A stretch of DNA of 64,000 nucleotides from Opitutales bacterium (GCA_013215165.1 JABSRG010000005.1:1-64000), one strand, 5' to 3'. Shown: positions 20,710-30,139, counted from the first letter of the stretch. The notes: a model not told the origin generated them from the sequence alone. Program-made: numbers and translations.

Positions 20710-21600
20710 ATGGACGCGATTAAATTTTATAACCGGTATACCGGGGAGATAGAGGTCGAACAAATCTACGGCGAGCGTTCTTTGCGGTGGGCGCATGAGA
20801 CGGGGTTGGGCCGACTCGCATTGAAAGCCTTTTTGACGAAGCCTTGGCTTTCAGCGCTTTATGGGAAGCGGATGAATCGTGCCCAGTCGCGCGACATGAT
20901 TGCGCCCATGATCGAGGAGTATGGATTGGATGTGTCGGAGTTTCGCGATGATCCTTCCGATTTCGAACACTTCAACGCGTTCTTCTATCGCAAGCTCAAG
21001 CCGGAGGCACGACCGATTGACGACGCGGCGGACAGCGTTGTGTTTCCTGCGGATGGGCGGCACTTCCTCATTCCTGAGCTTAACAACGGCGCGAATTTTT
21101 TCCTGAAGGGGAAACGATTTGATATCGATTCCCTATTTGACGACTCGGAGTTGGCAAACCGGTTCCGAGGGGGCAGCCTCGTCATCTCACGCCTCTGCCC
21201 AGTCGACTATCACCGCTTTCATTTCCCGGTTTCGGGCATATATCAGTCTCTGAGCACGCTCCCTGGACCGCTGTATTCGGTAAATCCCATCGCGCTATTT
21301 ATGAAGCCTGACAGCTTGTGGACGAATCATCGACATGTCTCTCTGGTAACGGGTAAAGATGGTCTGGATGTGGGGGTCGTAGAGATCGGAGCGACGCTCG
21401 TAGGCGGCATACACCCAACGGCCCGAACGGGAGCTGTAGAGAAGGGTGACGAGAAAGGATATTTCTCCTTTGGCGGGAGCTGCGTAGTCACCGTCTGGCC
21501 ACGCGATCGAATCCACTTTGCTGACGACCTGATCAAGCAATCATCCCAAGGCGTTGAACTTTACGCAAAGATGGGAGATAAGCTGGGGATGATAAGTTGA
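20710..21600 (+). CDS. psd: Phosphatidylserine decarboxylase
   Basis: This is a pyruvoyl-dependent enzyme that makes phosphatidylethanolamine from phosphatidylserine at the membrane. It is recognised from MDAIKFYNRYTGEIEVE at the start, FYRKLKPEARPID, FPADGRHFLIPE, the conserved catalytic region CPVDYHRFHFPVSG and the processing site FGGSCVVTVWP, where cleavage before the serine of GGS would generate the pyruvoyl group. I prefer the ATG at 20710 because the family begins at this point; a GTG at 20689 would add seven residues. The convergent pssA gene makes its substrate, so the two form a PE-synthesis pair. An AGCTGGGG/CCCCAGCT inverted repeat at the 3' end may help termination. Confidence 0.92.
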   Translation: MDAIKFYNRYTGEIEVEQIYGERSLRWAHETGLGRLALKAFLTKPWLSALYGKRMNRAQSRDMIAPMIEEYGLDVSEFRDDPSDFEHFNAFFYRKLKPEARPIDDAADSVVFPADGRHFLIPELNNGANFFLKGKRFDIDSLFDDSELANRFRGGSLVISRLCPVDYHRFHFPVSGIYQSLSTLPGPLYSVNPIALFMKPDSLWTNHRHVSLVTGKDGLDVGVVEIGATLVGGIHPTARTGAVEKGDEKGYFSFGGSCVVTVWPRDRIHFADDLIKQSSQGVELYAKMGDKLGMIS

Positions 21601-21638
21601 TATACACCCCAGCTGGGCTGGACAGACTCAGTCAGTGT

Positions 21639-22376
21639 TTATGAGCTCGGTCGTTTTGGCAAAACGACCCTACCTTTGGTCGGACTGCCTAGACTCAACA
21701 GGATGAAATAGGTAATAAAGAGAGCCACACTGCCAGATATTGAGATGAATGGCGCCGCGATGACAAAGGGGCCGACTTCCCAAACCGGACGACGTCGCCC
21801 GAGGTAGTGCTTGGGTAAGTCTGCGAAGGGAAAATTCGAAATCATCAATCCGGCAGCGGCCAAAAGGATCACCGGCGCAATCGTTTGAATAGCCGGGAAA
21901 CGAAGAGCCAGCTGCATGAGAGAGACGGCAAATAATGCCGCCATCGGTGAACATAGGCCACGAAAATACATATGAGCTTGCGCTGGATCAGAGTCTTCCT
22001 GGTCGACCTGAAAACGCGCCAGACGCACGATTACTGCAAGCAGCCAAATAACACCCAAAATATAAGATATGGATCCCCACTCCGGGGAAAGCACCCGCTC
22101 GAGAAACACGATGATCGCGACCCCCACCGCCAGGCCGAAGGTCGTTGCGTCGCACAGGTTATCGAGCTGAGCCCCCATACTGCTTTGTACCCGAAGCAGC
22201 CGTGCGACAGAACCGTCGATGGTGTCGAAAAACACAGCCGCGGTGACGAGCCAAAACACCCATTGGAATTTCTGCTCAAAACTAGAGGTGCCCCAATGCC
22301 CCATGAGCACCAAGATCGAGGCCATACCCGCGACCGCACTGCTAAGCGTCAGGAGATTGGGGAGGAAGCGCTTCAC
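21639..22376 (-). CDS. pssA: CDP-diacylglycerol-serine O-phosphatidyltransferase
   Basis: This is a 245-residue membrane enzyme that joins CDP-diacylglycerol and serine. The CDP-alcohol phosphotransferase signature is complete: DGSVARLL, then G and two aspartates in MGAQLDNLCDATTFG. About seven hydrophobic helices follow, with FRGLCSPMAA typical of the PssA type II branch. It starts at a GTG that lies 35 nt inside the end of the desaturase gene, so it is translationally coupled as the last gene of the cdsA-desaturase-pssA operon. The final ten codons contain a perfect 9-bp hairpin (21649-21669), an unusual place for a structured element. Confidence 0.93.
   Translation of the reverse strand: MKRFLPNLLTLSSAVAGMASILVLMGHWGTSSFEQKFQWVFWLVTAAVFFDTIDGSVARLLRVQSSMGAQLDNLCDATTFGLAVGVAIIVFLERVLSPEWGSISYILGVIWLLAVIVRLARFQVDQEDSDPAQAHMYFRGLCSPMAALFAVSLMQLALRFPAIQTIAPVILLAAAGLMISNFPFADLPKHYLGRRRPVWEVGPFVIAAPFISISGSVALFITYFILLSLGSPTKGRVVLPKRPSS
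21649..21669. repeat. Perfect 9-bp hairpin inside the 3' end of pssA
   Basis: GGTCGTTTT, loop GGC, AAAACGACC. It lies within the last codons of pssA and close to the convergent psd end. It could be a REP-like insertion that became coding, or part of a bidirectional terminator. No T-run follows on either strand. Confidence 0.5.
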
Positions 22377-23376
22377 GCGTCAGCTTCACTTTCTTGCCTT
22401 TGACCTCATCCCAAAACAAATGGGTGAAGGAATTGCGTAAATCGTCGAAGCTCAGCGGCTGGACACGAGCGAGTTCAGGAACCAGATTTCGGGCCAGGTC
22501 TAACTTATAGTTGGGGATTTGCATGTTGAGATGATGCACGTGATGCAGCCCAATATGCGCTGTAAAATAGCTCAATGGAAATGGGAGCTTCAGGTAGCTC
22601 GAACCATCGGTTCCGACTTTGTAAAAGTCCCACTCATCCTCCCAGGCAAAATAAGAGTCCTCAAAGTTATGCTGGATCCAAAACAAGAGACTACCGAAGC
22701 CACCGGCGAGGAGATAGGCGGGCACCAACACGAATGCATATTTCTGCCAGCCCAGCATCAAGAATAGGGATATATGCACCACAATCGCTCCGATGTGTGT
22801 CACCCAAATACCTCGCCTGAGCTTCGCGGCATTCTTCGCATCTTCTAAGTAAGCCTGTCGAAACATAAAAAATTCGTTCACCGATTTCCGCGCCACCAGG
22901 AGGCTCCAAGCTCCCGCAAAAAAGACTCCCATCGATGAGACTTTAGCGTTCCAGTCATCAGCCTTCTCGGGCTCATTTTTTAGCTCATCGACGGTGGGCG
23001 GACTGTTCATCATATCTACACCTCGGCTGGATAGATTACCCTGATTCAAATGATGCCAACGATGCTCACTTCGCCAAAGTTCATAAGGTACCGTGGTAAA
23101 CCAGGCCAAGACCTGGCCAGCGATATCATTGGACGCCTTACGCTGGTAGAGGCTGAGGTGACCACAATCGTGTTGCAGCACAAACAACCGAATACCGATC
23201 AGAGCCAGGAGCGGCAGGAAACAAAAGCCAATCAGCCAAACACTGCTCACCACACTCAGCCCATAAATCGTGGCGACGAAAAAGACTAAGGTGCTCACAA
23301 CCTGCCATGTAGAAATCGAAGGCGAGGGCTGAACCTGGTCTCGAATGCTGCGGATATTCTCTTTCGCGGAACTCAT
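22342..23376 (-). CDS. Membrane fatty acid desaturase (di-iron, three histidine boxes)
   Basis: The 344-residue protein has the three histidine clusters of membrane fatty acid desaturases/hydroxylases: HDCGH (about residue 89), HRWHH (about 125) and HHVHH (about 285). Hydrophobic hairpins lie between them. The extra motif QHNFEDSYF fits acyl-lipid or acyl-CoA desaturases. It is not the Kua/CarF type that makes the plasmalogen vinyl bond. The gene lies 11 nt after cdsA and overlaps pssA, so desaturation is probably coordinated with phospholipid synthesis; it may adjust membrane fluidity. The regiospecificity cannot be predicted. Confidence 0.9.
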   Translation of the reverse strand: MSSAKENIRSIRDQVQPSPSISTWQVVSTLVFFVATIYGLSVVSSVWLIGFCFLPLLALIGIRLFVLQHDCGHLSLYQRKASNDIAGQVLAWFTTVPYELWRSEHRWHHLNQGNLSSRGVDMMNSPPTVDELKNEPEKADDWNAKVSSMGVFFAGAWSLLVARKSVNEFFMFRQAYLEDAKNAAKLRRGIWVTHIGAIVVHISLFLMLGWQKYAFVLVPAYLLAGGFGSLLFWIQHNFEDSYFAWEDEWDFYKVGTDGSSYLKLPFPLSYFTAHIGLHHVHHLNMQIPNYKLDLARNLVPELARVQPLSFDDLRNSFTHLFWDEVKGKKVKLTREALPPQSPDA

Positions 23377-23387
23377 GATCTACGGAA

Positions 23388-24143
23388 TCAAATCAATCCC
23401 GAAACTATCATTAGCAAGAAGAGTGCAGGAACTACCAGGGTCAAGCTATCCAAGCGATCCAGCAAGCCACCTTGGCCTGGCAGCAAGCTCCCGAAGTCTT
23501 TAATGCCCCGGCGCCGTTTCACGACTGAATAGGCCAAGTCTCCACAGATCCCCAATACCCCGACTCCGATACCTAGACTGATCGCTAAAAAGGACTCTCT
23601 TTGCGTGACCAACGGCGCTACACAAAGACTCGTCACAGCGGTTAATAAAATGCCTCCCATAGCACCTTCGATTGTTTTAGACGGACTGATTCTTGGCGCC
23701 AATGCACGTCTACCTAACGCTCTCCCTACACAATATTGATAGATATCGTTAAGCTGAGTAAGCAGGATCGCAAGGCACAAAAGAGCGCGTTCAAACGTTT
23801 CCCCTCGAAACAAAATAATACACACCGGTGCGAAGGCAGAAGCCACGATCAGGGACAACGCAGCCGAACCCATCAAGCTGCTGTCGTTCGGTCGAGTTTT
23901 CCAGATTTCGAGGATGCTGATGACGAGCAATACGGCAAAGATGAGACACCCCATGCGATCTCTGGAGATGAGGATAAATCCAATCGTAGTATTCACACAC
24001 CACCAGGATTTCAGTCGTTCACCAAAATCATGGACCCATGCTTGCTGAGCATTCTTTATGTGCACAACCCACAAGCCAAAGGTCACCGCCACCAGCACCC
24101 CATAGACTCCCACAACCAGTTTTAATGCTGGCTCAACACCCAT
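23388..24143 (-). CDS. cdsA: Phosphatidate cytidylyltransferase
   Basis: This 251-residue polytopic protein makes CDP-diacylglycerol from phosphatidic acid and CTP. The signature is intact: ISPSKTIEGAMGG, then GDLAYSVVKRRRGIKDFGSL, then LPGQGGLLDRLDSL, which holds the catalytic aspartates. The N-terminal helices are shorter and less conserved than in Escherichia coli. It is the first gene of a three-gene operon (cdsA, desaturase, pssA) that runs toward psd. It is divergent from the fatty acyl-CoA reductase gene, with 158 nt between them that must hold both promoters; I could not pick a clear -35/-10 pair there. Confidence 0.9.
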   Translation of the reverse strand: MGVEPALKLVVGVYGVLVAVTFGLWVVHIKNAQQAWVHDFGERLKSWWCVNTTIGFILISRDRMGCLIFAVLLVISILEIWKTRPNDSSLMGSAALSLIVASAFAPVCIILFRGETFERALLCLAILLTQLNDIYQYCVGRALGRRALAPRISPSKTIEGAMGGILLTAVTSLCVAPLVTQRESFLAISLGIGVGVLGICGDLAYSVVKRRRGIKDFGSLLPGQGGLLDRLDSLTLVVPALFLLMIVSGLI

Positions 24144-24301
24144 GATCTGAATTCAAAAGTGTCATAGATATCACGCCTCAAAGAACTTCGCTGCAGATCG
24201 ATACCGTATCCATTCAGAATTTTGAAGCCCTATGGTTCTTTTAATGGCAATCCAAAGATTGCTTTCTGGATCGATCCCCCTTTCCGAAAATCTAACAAAA
24301 A

Positions 24302-25744
24302 TTGGTTTCTATAAAACAGTCTCTACACGGCGCAGCTATTTTCCTCACAGGAGTGACTGGATATTTCGGCCGCGCGCTGCTGTATCGCTTATTAAGCGAT
24401 TTGGGTCCCAAACGAATTTACGTCCTGGTCCGAAGCTCGGGTAAACGAAGCGCACAGGAACGCTGGGAAGCGGAGATTCTGTCTGACCCCAACTGGCAAA
24501 AACTCCTCCCCAACGGTCTCACGGAGGCACTCAAGAAGAAACTGATTCTAATCGAAGGCGATGTGGCCTGCCCGAAACTGGGAATGTCGCCACAGCAACT
24601 TGACCAACTCGCAAGGAAACTGGACTTCATCATCAATTCCGCCGCGAGTATCAGCTTCGAGCCGCCCTTAGACGAAGTACTCAGCCTCAATATAAATGGC
24701 CCGCTGCATCTACTCAGGCTAGCTCAACCCGCAGGCTGCCCGTTTCTGCAGGTCTCCACTGCCTTCGTTTGCGGCAATCAAGACGGGATTATTGCTGAGT
24801 CCATCGAGAATAAATCCACGGCATGGATTCAAGAACGTATCGGCTCGATCGCTCAAATAATCGAAGAAGCTGAGGAGCGCTTTCCAGACCCAACACGTCC
24901 AAACCAACGTCTGGAATGGACGAAAACAGCGGCGGGCACGCTAGCTCGCCAGGAAGGCTGGCCCAACACCTACACCTTTTCAAAATTCCTAGCAGAGCAG
25001 CGACTGGTCTCAGAGCGCGGTGATGTTCCGCTCATTTTATTTCGCCCCACCATAATTAGCTCTGCTTGGCGGTCTCCCTACCCGGGCTGGATCGATGGCA
25101 TAAAAGGAATGGATGCCCTGGTCATCGCCTTCGGCCAAGGACAGTTATCCCAGTTCCCGGCCAACAAAGACTTACCGCTCGATTTAATTCCTGTCGACCT
25201 TGCGGCCAATGCCTGCCTGACGAGTTTGGTCGCCGGCATGCAGCTTGATGTTTCAGTGTTTCAATACGGCACCTCTCACGCCCATCCCCTCACCTTCTAT
25301 CGCCTGGCAGAGCTCACACTTCAGCATTACTTGGCACACCCCAACAGCGACTCGGCAGGGAATGACATCCAGGTGAAACCTCTCAACATTCCAGATTATG
25401 ACTACAGCATCCGGCGTATCAGAAGACTCAACCGGTTGCGGGAACGCATACATCGCGGACTCAAACACCTCTCTGCTATCAAACCCCTAGGCAGATTCAG
25501 ACGACGCTTGGCTGCAAACATACGTCTAGACCTGCGCAACATGACCTACATGAAGCTATACTCAAACTTTACCACGACTCATAGAGAATTCTCGACCGGT
25601 GCAACAGACGCTGCCCGCGCTAGCCTTCCAGAAGACGAGCAGCATGCCTTCTATTCCTCCTATCATTCCATCGACTGGGATACCTACATTCGAGACATAC
25701 ATGTTCCTGGTTTACGCAGAATCAAAGAGCACACTGCCCAATAG
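24302..25744 (+). CDS. Fatty acyl-CoA/ACP reductase (FAR type, NAD-binding_4)
   Basis: This is a 480-residue extended short-chain dehydrogenase of the male-sterility/FAR family. It has the nucleotide loop TGVTGYFG (16-23), the catalytic YTFSK (Y224, K228), FILFRP-like LILFRPTIISSAWR, and the IPVDLAAN element. FAR enzymes reduce acyl-CoA to fatty alcohol, the donor needed by alkyl-DHAP synthase. That enzyme, an acyltransferase and an alkyl-DHAP-reductase-like SDR are encoded within the next 5 kb, so a role in ether-lipid synthesis is likely; wax-ester synthesis is the alternative. The start is a TTG at 24302, because no ATG or GTG lies before the Rossmann loop. It probably leads an operon with the next two plus-strand genes. 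Confidence 0.85.
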   Translation: MVSIKQSLHGAAIFLTGVTGYFGRALLYRLLSDLGPKRIYVLVRSSGKRSAQERWEAEILSDPNWQKLLPNGLTEALKKKLILIEGDVACPKLGMSPQQLDQLARKLDFIINSAASISFEPPLDEVLSLNINGPLHLLRLAQPAGCPFLQVSTAFVCGNQDGIIAESIENKSTAWIQERIGSIAQIIEEAEERFPDPTRPNQRLEWTKTAAGTLARQEGWPNTYTFSKFLAEQRLVSERGDVPLILFRPTIISSAWRSPYPGWIDGIKGMDALVIAFGQGQLSQFPANKDLPLDLIPVDLAANACLTSLVAGMQLDVSVFQYGTSHAHPLTFYRLAELTLQHYLAHPNSDSAGNDIQVKPLNIPDYDYSIRRIRRLNRLRERIHRGLKHLSAIKPLGRFRRRLAANIRLDLRNMTYMKLYSNFTTTHREFSTGATDAARASLPEDEQHAFYSSYHSIDWDTYIRDIHVPGLRRIKEHTAQ

Positions 25745-25795
25745 CCAACCCTTTCCTATTAACCCATTGCCATAGATCCCCCACCGTCCAATCCG

Positions 25796-26617
25796 TTGAC
25801 TATCGAAAAGCTATACGACTCGACCATAGCGGAGCACTATGGGGCTGTCACCGCCACTGCACTAGAGCCGATGCACGACCTGTGTCTACAGCAGATCGCC
25901 AATTTTCTTCCCGCGGATCGGAGCTATCGGATCGTTGAGTCTTCGGTCGGCACCGGCGAGTTCTTGGCAAAATTTATTCATTACATCGAAGATCAAAACT
26001 CTGGAACAGATTTGGATATCATTGGCTTCGACGTGTCGCGAGCGATGCTCGACCAGGCCAAGCAAAAGGTAGCGTTCAATGGACATGTGCTCCCTTTCCA
26101 AAGAGCAGTCGAAATCCTCGACACACAGACAGTCGACTTGATATGCGCTCATTATGTATTGAGCTATGTCCCCCTCAAAGAACTCACACGTACCGCTTCT
26201 AGACTTCTCAAAAAAGGAGGGCTCATCTCTATCGCATCGACTTTATTCGACCCATCTTATCCGGCTATGAAACGGTTGCATTCCAATCCAATAGCGACGC
26301 TCATTGGGGCAAAAAAAACACCCATGCGCGATCTCGTGAATATACCGGGTGATCGAACTCTACTGGAAAACGAGCTGCACGACTTAGGATTTGAGGTCTT
26401 GAAATCGGAAGAAATACCGAAGGACTACAGCTTCGCTTCCCTGAAGGATTACCTAGTTTGGGCTTATTACGGGGGCTGGGCAACGCACGCCATCGATGCC
26501 CTCGGGGTGCGACCAAATATGCTTTCTAGATGGATCCACTTTATCTGTAACCGGCTCTATTTCCCAATTGAAGAGTCTCAGACACATCTGTGTTTGTTAG
26601 CGCGCAAAGTGGCATAG
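25796..26617 (+). CDS. Class I SAM-dependent methyltransferase
   Basis: This is a 273-residue protein with a methyltransferase fold. Motif I is VESSVGTGEFLAKF (about 47-60), motif II has the acidic IIGFDVSRAMLDQA, and motif IV is DLICAHYVLSYVP, followed by LLKKGGLISIAS. The substrate is not evident. Its place between the acyl-CoA reductase and the acyltransferase-SDR fusion suggests a lipid head-group or acyl-chain methylation; the C-terminal half has hydrophobic, aromatic stretches. A TTG start at 25796 follows the previous gene by 51 nt, and the next gene begins 12 nt after its stop. Confidence 0.75.
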   Translation: MTIEKLYDSTIAEHYGAVTATALEPMHDLCLQQIANFLPADRSYRIVESSVGTGEFLAKFIHYIEDQNSGTDLDIIGFDVSRAMLDQAKQKVAFNGHVLPFQRAVEILDTQTVDLICAHYVLSYVPLKELTRTASRLLKKGGLISIASTLFDPSYPAMKRLHSNPIATLIGAKKTPMRDLVNIPGDRTLLENELHDLGFEVLKSEEIPKDYSFASLKDYLVWAYYGGWATHAIDALGVRPNMLSRWIHFICNRLYFPIEESQTHLCLLARKVA

Positions 26618-26629
26618 CTTAAGTCCGCA

Positions 26630-28123
26630 ATGAACCCCATTCGCACATTCGCATTTAAATCAGCCCACGCCGTTTTTGGCTGGATACTGACAGCGCGTTT
26701 AAGACTGAGGATCTATGGCCAAGAACATATCCCGCAAACAGGACCGTTCATCTTAGTCTCTAACCACTGTAGCCACGCAGATTCTGTTATTCATTTCAAA
26801 GCTATGGGAGAACGAGCTGTGGATCTACACTCGCTCGCTGCTGAAGACTACTTTTTCAAAAACCGAGGTCTCCGGCTCGTTGCCGAGTGGATTTTCAATG
26901 CGCTACCCATCGGTCGAGAGCGCATCCAACAGAGTCTGTTGAAACGCTGTAGTGAGGTAGTCGAGAATGGCCAAGCCTTCCTCATTTTCCCAGAAGGGAC
27001 CCGTCAGCTCTTCCCTCATATCGCCCCATTTAAACGGGTATCGGGTATGTTGGCAGTTCAATGCGGTGTCCCCATCATACCCGCACGCATCTTCGGCAGC
27101 CATCGCGTACTCCCCAAAGGACAGCGTCACCTCACTCGCTACCCGATCGATGTGGTATACGGCAAGGCCATAACTCCTATGGCATTGCCCGAAGGTGAAG
27201 AATCCGCGAGAAAAGGTCTCTATATCGACGCCAACGATAAGATTGAACACGCGCTACGAGCATTGCGTCGGCCGACTCTTGGCACGGCCTTAATCACTGG
27301 CGCATCGTCCGGAATCGGAACAGCCTTGGCCACGGAATTCGCCGCAGCAGGCTATGACCTGATCATCTTGGGAAGAGATACCCAGCGCCTGAATACGGTG
27401 GCTGAGCAGTGCCGACAACGCTACGGAGTGACTTGCATAACGCATTGTGTCGATTTTGCGGACATCGATAGCTTCGACCGATGGATGGATGCTTTTCGCC
27501 CCGAGATGCCACCGGTTGATATTTTGGTAAACAATGCTGGCCTCGGTAACTTTGGACCTGTCGCAGACGCAGATCCCCAAGCGCTCGATACTCTGTTAAA
27601 CGTGAATATGCGCGCAGTGCTGCTGATAACCCGCGCGCTACTTCCTGGAATGAAAGCGCGCGGCCAGGGCCGGATTTTGAACATTGGATCCGTCTACAGT
27701 GTCGCTCCTGTAATGAACCAAGCCGTTTATGGTGCGACAAAAGCCTTTGTCCATTCGTTGAGCCTGTCGCTGCGAGCCGAGCTTAAAGGGAGCGGCGTAT
27801 ACGTGACCTCTGCCCTACCCGGATCGACCGCAACCGCATTTCACTCACGCTTTGATGCCACGGTTAAACGAAATAGCGTGGCCCGCTCAGCAGAGCGGGT
27901 TGCTCAAGATTTATACAGGGCGACCATGCGTAAAAAAGCGGTGTGTACCAGCGGCGCACACAACGCATTGTTTAAATGGGCAGCACTACACCTACCCACA
28001 ACCTGGGTGATCGCATTTCTAAAAAGATTCAATGCCTATCGGGGGATTCAATCGGTTGGCCCAGCCAGTAGCGTCACTGATTCCCCACCCCAAACGAATT
28101 CTTCGGGTCAATCCACTCCTTGA
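26630..28123 (+). CDS. PlsC-type acyltransferase fused to a short-chain dehydrogenase (candidate DHAP acyltransferase/acyl-DHAP reductase)
   Basis: The 497-residue protein has two enzymes in one chain. Residues 25-195 are a PlsC/LPLAT acyltransferase with NHCSHADS (HX4D, 45-52) and FPEGTR (120-125). Residues 217-465 are a classical SDR with TGASSGIG (223-230), NNAG (301-304), catalytic Ser354 and YxxxK (Tyr367, Lys371). In eukaryotic ether-lipid synthesis a DHAP acyltransferase (GNPAT) and an acyl/alkyl-DHAP reductase of the SDR class (DHRS7B/PexRAP) act before and after alkyl-DHAP synthase; this fusion matches that pair. The alkyl-DHAP synthase gene is convergent and overlaps its 3' end by 50 nt. 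Substrate use is inferred. The C-terminal 30 residues are low-complexity. Confidence 0.85.
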   Translation: MNPIRTFAFKSAHAVFGWILTARLRLRIYGQEHIPQTGPFILVSNHCSHADSVIHFKAMGERAVDLHSLAAEDYFFKNRGLRLVAEWIFNALPIGRERIQQSLLKRCSEVVENGQAFLIFPEGTRQLFPHIAPFKRVSGMLAVQCGVPIIPARIFGSHRVLPKGQRHLTRYPIDVVYGKAITPMALPEGEESARKGLYIDANDKIEHALRALRRPTLGTALITGASSGIGTALATEFAAAGYDLIILGRDTQRLNTVAEQCRQRYGVTCITHCVDFADIDSFDRWMDAFRPEMPPVDILVNNAGLGNFGPVADADPQALDTLLNVNMRAVLLITRALLPGMKARGQGRILNIGSVYSVAPVMNQAVYGATKAFVHSLSLSLRAELKGSGVYVTSALPGSTATAFHSRFDATVKRNSVARSAERVAQDLYRATMRKKAVCTSGAHNALFKWAALHLPTTWVIAFLKRFNAYRGIQSVGPASSVTDSPPQTNSSGQSTP

Positions 28124-29893
28124 TCCCCGACTTCAGCGATAAAGCTGAAGTCGACTGGATTCGGGGTAGAAAGTCGGACCGGAGTTTCCCGATCCCATGA
28201 TGATGGGATAAGGACCCCCCCGCTCCGAGGATGGCCTCGCGGACCCGGTGTTCGATCTCCGAGTAGATAGCATCTGGCTCCTCGACATCCTTAAGGTACA
28301 GCGCCAGATAAAAGTAGAGACAGGCGCAGTCGTCGTAGGACTGGGTGAGGCGGTAGGACACAAAGGGAATGCCCGGCAGGCCCTTCTCCTGATGCGATGC
28401 CTGAGCCACAGCATTCACAGACCGAGTCAGCTCATCCAAACGCGACCACGGCACCGTCGTCTCGAAGGATTCTGCCAACACATGGCGCGTCAGGAGAAAA
28501 TCTCGCAGATAGGCGACACTATAAGTAAGCAGGTAACCTTGACGACCATGCCCCGGCCCGGTGAGCAGCCCACCGTGCTTTTTTGCAATACGATCTATGA
28601 TTCCTTTCTGAAACCGGATATCGTTCTCAGATCCCTCATAAACCGCCGTGCAAGCGGCGACCTCACGGAGATCGTATTGTTTGATCTTCTCTAAAAACGC
28701 CTTCTGGAGCTTCCGCTTTACAGCAGCCAAACCCGTAGGTGTCGACTTGAAACACTGTCCCAGTGTAAACTGATTATTATCCATCAGACGGAGGCTTGCC
28801 GGCAGCGTGCCGCCGCGCCGCACCTCGTGGAAGAAGCTGACACCCGAGGCAAAATCTGGAAACAGAATAGAGTCGTAGCGACTCGAATCAGGCAGCTTAT
28901 GAATATTAACGAGGGCGCTGGTGATTACCCCGAGTCGCCCCTCCGAACCCAGGAAGACCGGTTTGTAATCGAACCCAATTGATTCGCGCGAAGCGGCATT
29001 CTCTCTCTTAAAAATGCCCTGGGGGGTAACGACCCGAAAATCGATCACGATGTCCTCAATATTTCCATAGCGGTTCTTCTTCATCCCACTCGCTTTCGTC
29101 GCTATCCAGCCACCCAGGGTCGACAACTCCTACTGTCCGGCTCATGCCCCAGCGTAAATCCATGCACCGCAAGCACCCGCTCGATACACCCTCCCGTTGC
29201 CCCTGCCTCAATACAGGCGACGCCGTTATTTGCATCGATCCAGCGCACCCGATTCATACGCGATAGATCGACCACAACAATGGCGCGCGCTTCATCTTCA
29301 GGGCAGCGCGTTGCCTGGGTAACATTGGTCCCTCCACCATACGGAATGAGGCACAGATCCCATTTAGCCGCAGATGTCACAAGCTTCTCGATGCCAGCTT
29401 CAGACTCCGGCTGAGCCACCGCATCAGGCACCCGAAAAGTCCGACCAAAATTAACATCAAAGACGTCTTGGAGGGCATGCCCATGGCCGCGTCGCAAGCG
29501 TTGTGCTTTATCCAAACACAACCCCTCAGAACCCAGGATTTCATCTAACGCAGCTTTCTGTTGATCCGTCAGGCGCGACTCAGGCACCGCGTCGGCATTA
29601 TACCGAAAATCCCTCGGTATATCGCCCCGCATATCCACCCCTACACGGCTATCGGCCCAGGCGAAAAACTGGTCGAAGGTCTGACCGCTGTGCGCATAGC
29701 GCTCTCCAGCCAAACGCACCCATTCCGCTTCACTCTCAAAATAAGTGTCCTCAAACCCCCAACGGTTCAGGCTCAGTGCGCCATCGGGCTCCATCGACTG
29801 CTGGGGAACGATAGCCCCCGCAGGCACAGCATAGCCCTGAGCCTTGCCCGCCCCCTCAGCATCTGAATCTTCCTTCATCTCCACGCTAAGCAT
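28074..29893 (-). pseudogene. agpS: Alkyl-dihydroxyacetonephosphate synthase (AgpS), frameshifted
   Basis: Two overlapping frames (29893 to 29102, then 29126 to 28074) together encode one FAD-dependent alkyl-DHAP synthase of about 606 residues, the normal size. The upstream part has the FAD loop YGGGTNVT and GHEPDS. The downstream part resumes at STLGGWIATKASGMKKNRYG and carries FLGSEGRLGVIT, SLRLMDNNQF, GYLLTYSVAYLRD, ESFETTVPW and the active-site triple histidine GGSLSHHHGIGKLR. One base is missing near 29130-29132 (between DS and ELSTLGG), with no slippery heptamer. The enzyme swaps the acyl group of acyl-DHAP for a fatty alcohol and creates the ether bond. Either the gene is recently inactivated or the sequence has an indel error. 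Confidence 0.85.
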
Positions 29894-30139
29894 ACAGCAT
29901 GGATCAACCCGGATTGCCTACAAATTGCAAGTAACTCTGCGCCTGGCGCGATGGTCCGATTGAATACAGTATTGGTTGGGCTCCATTTTTTTGAATCCGC
30001 TAGTGGACGCGAATGTTGTGTCTTTATGATGGTGGCTGCTTAGCGCAGAGATCTGCTTTAGATGTCTATATATATATTTCCGTCCCTTTATTATTTATTA
30101 AAAAGCAGTAGATGCGGGCTGCGGGGCTCTGTGCCAATC

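Noticed and set aside
22342-23376. Plasmanylethanolamine (CarF/Kua) desaturase for plasmalogens
   Set aside because: The histidine boxes HDCGH, HRWHH and HHVHH are those of ordinary membrane fatty acid desaturases.
29102-29135. Programmed ribosomal frameshift in agpS
   Set aside because: No slippery heptamer or obvious downstream structure; a single-base deletion explains the break more simply.
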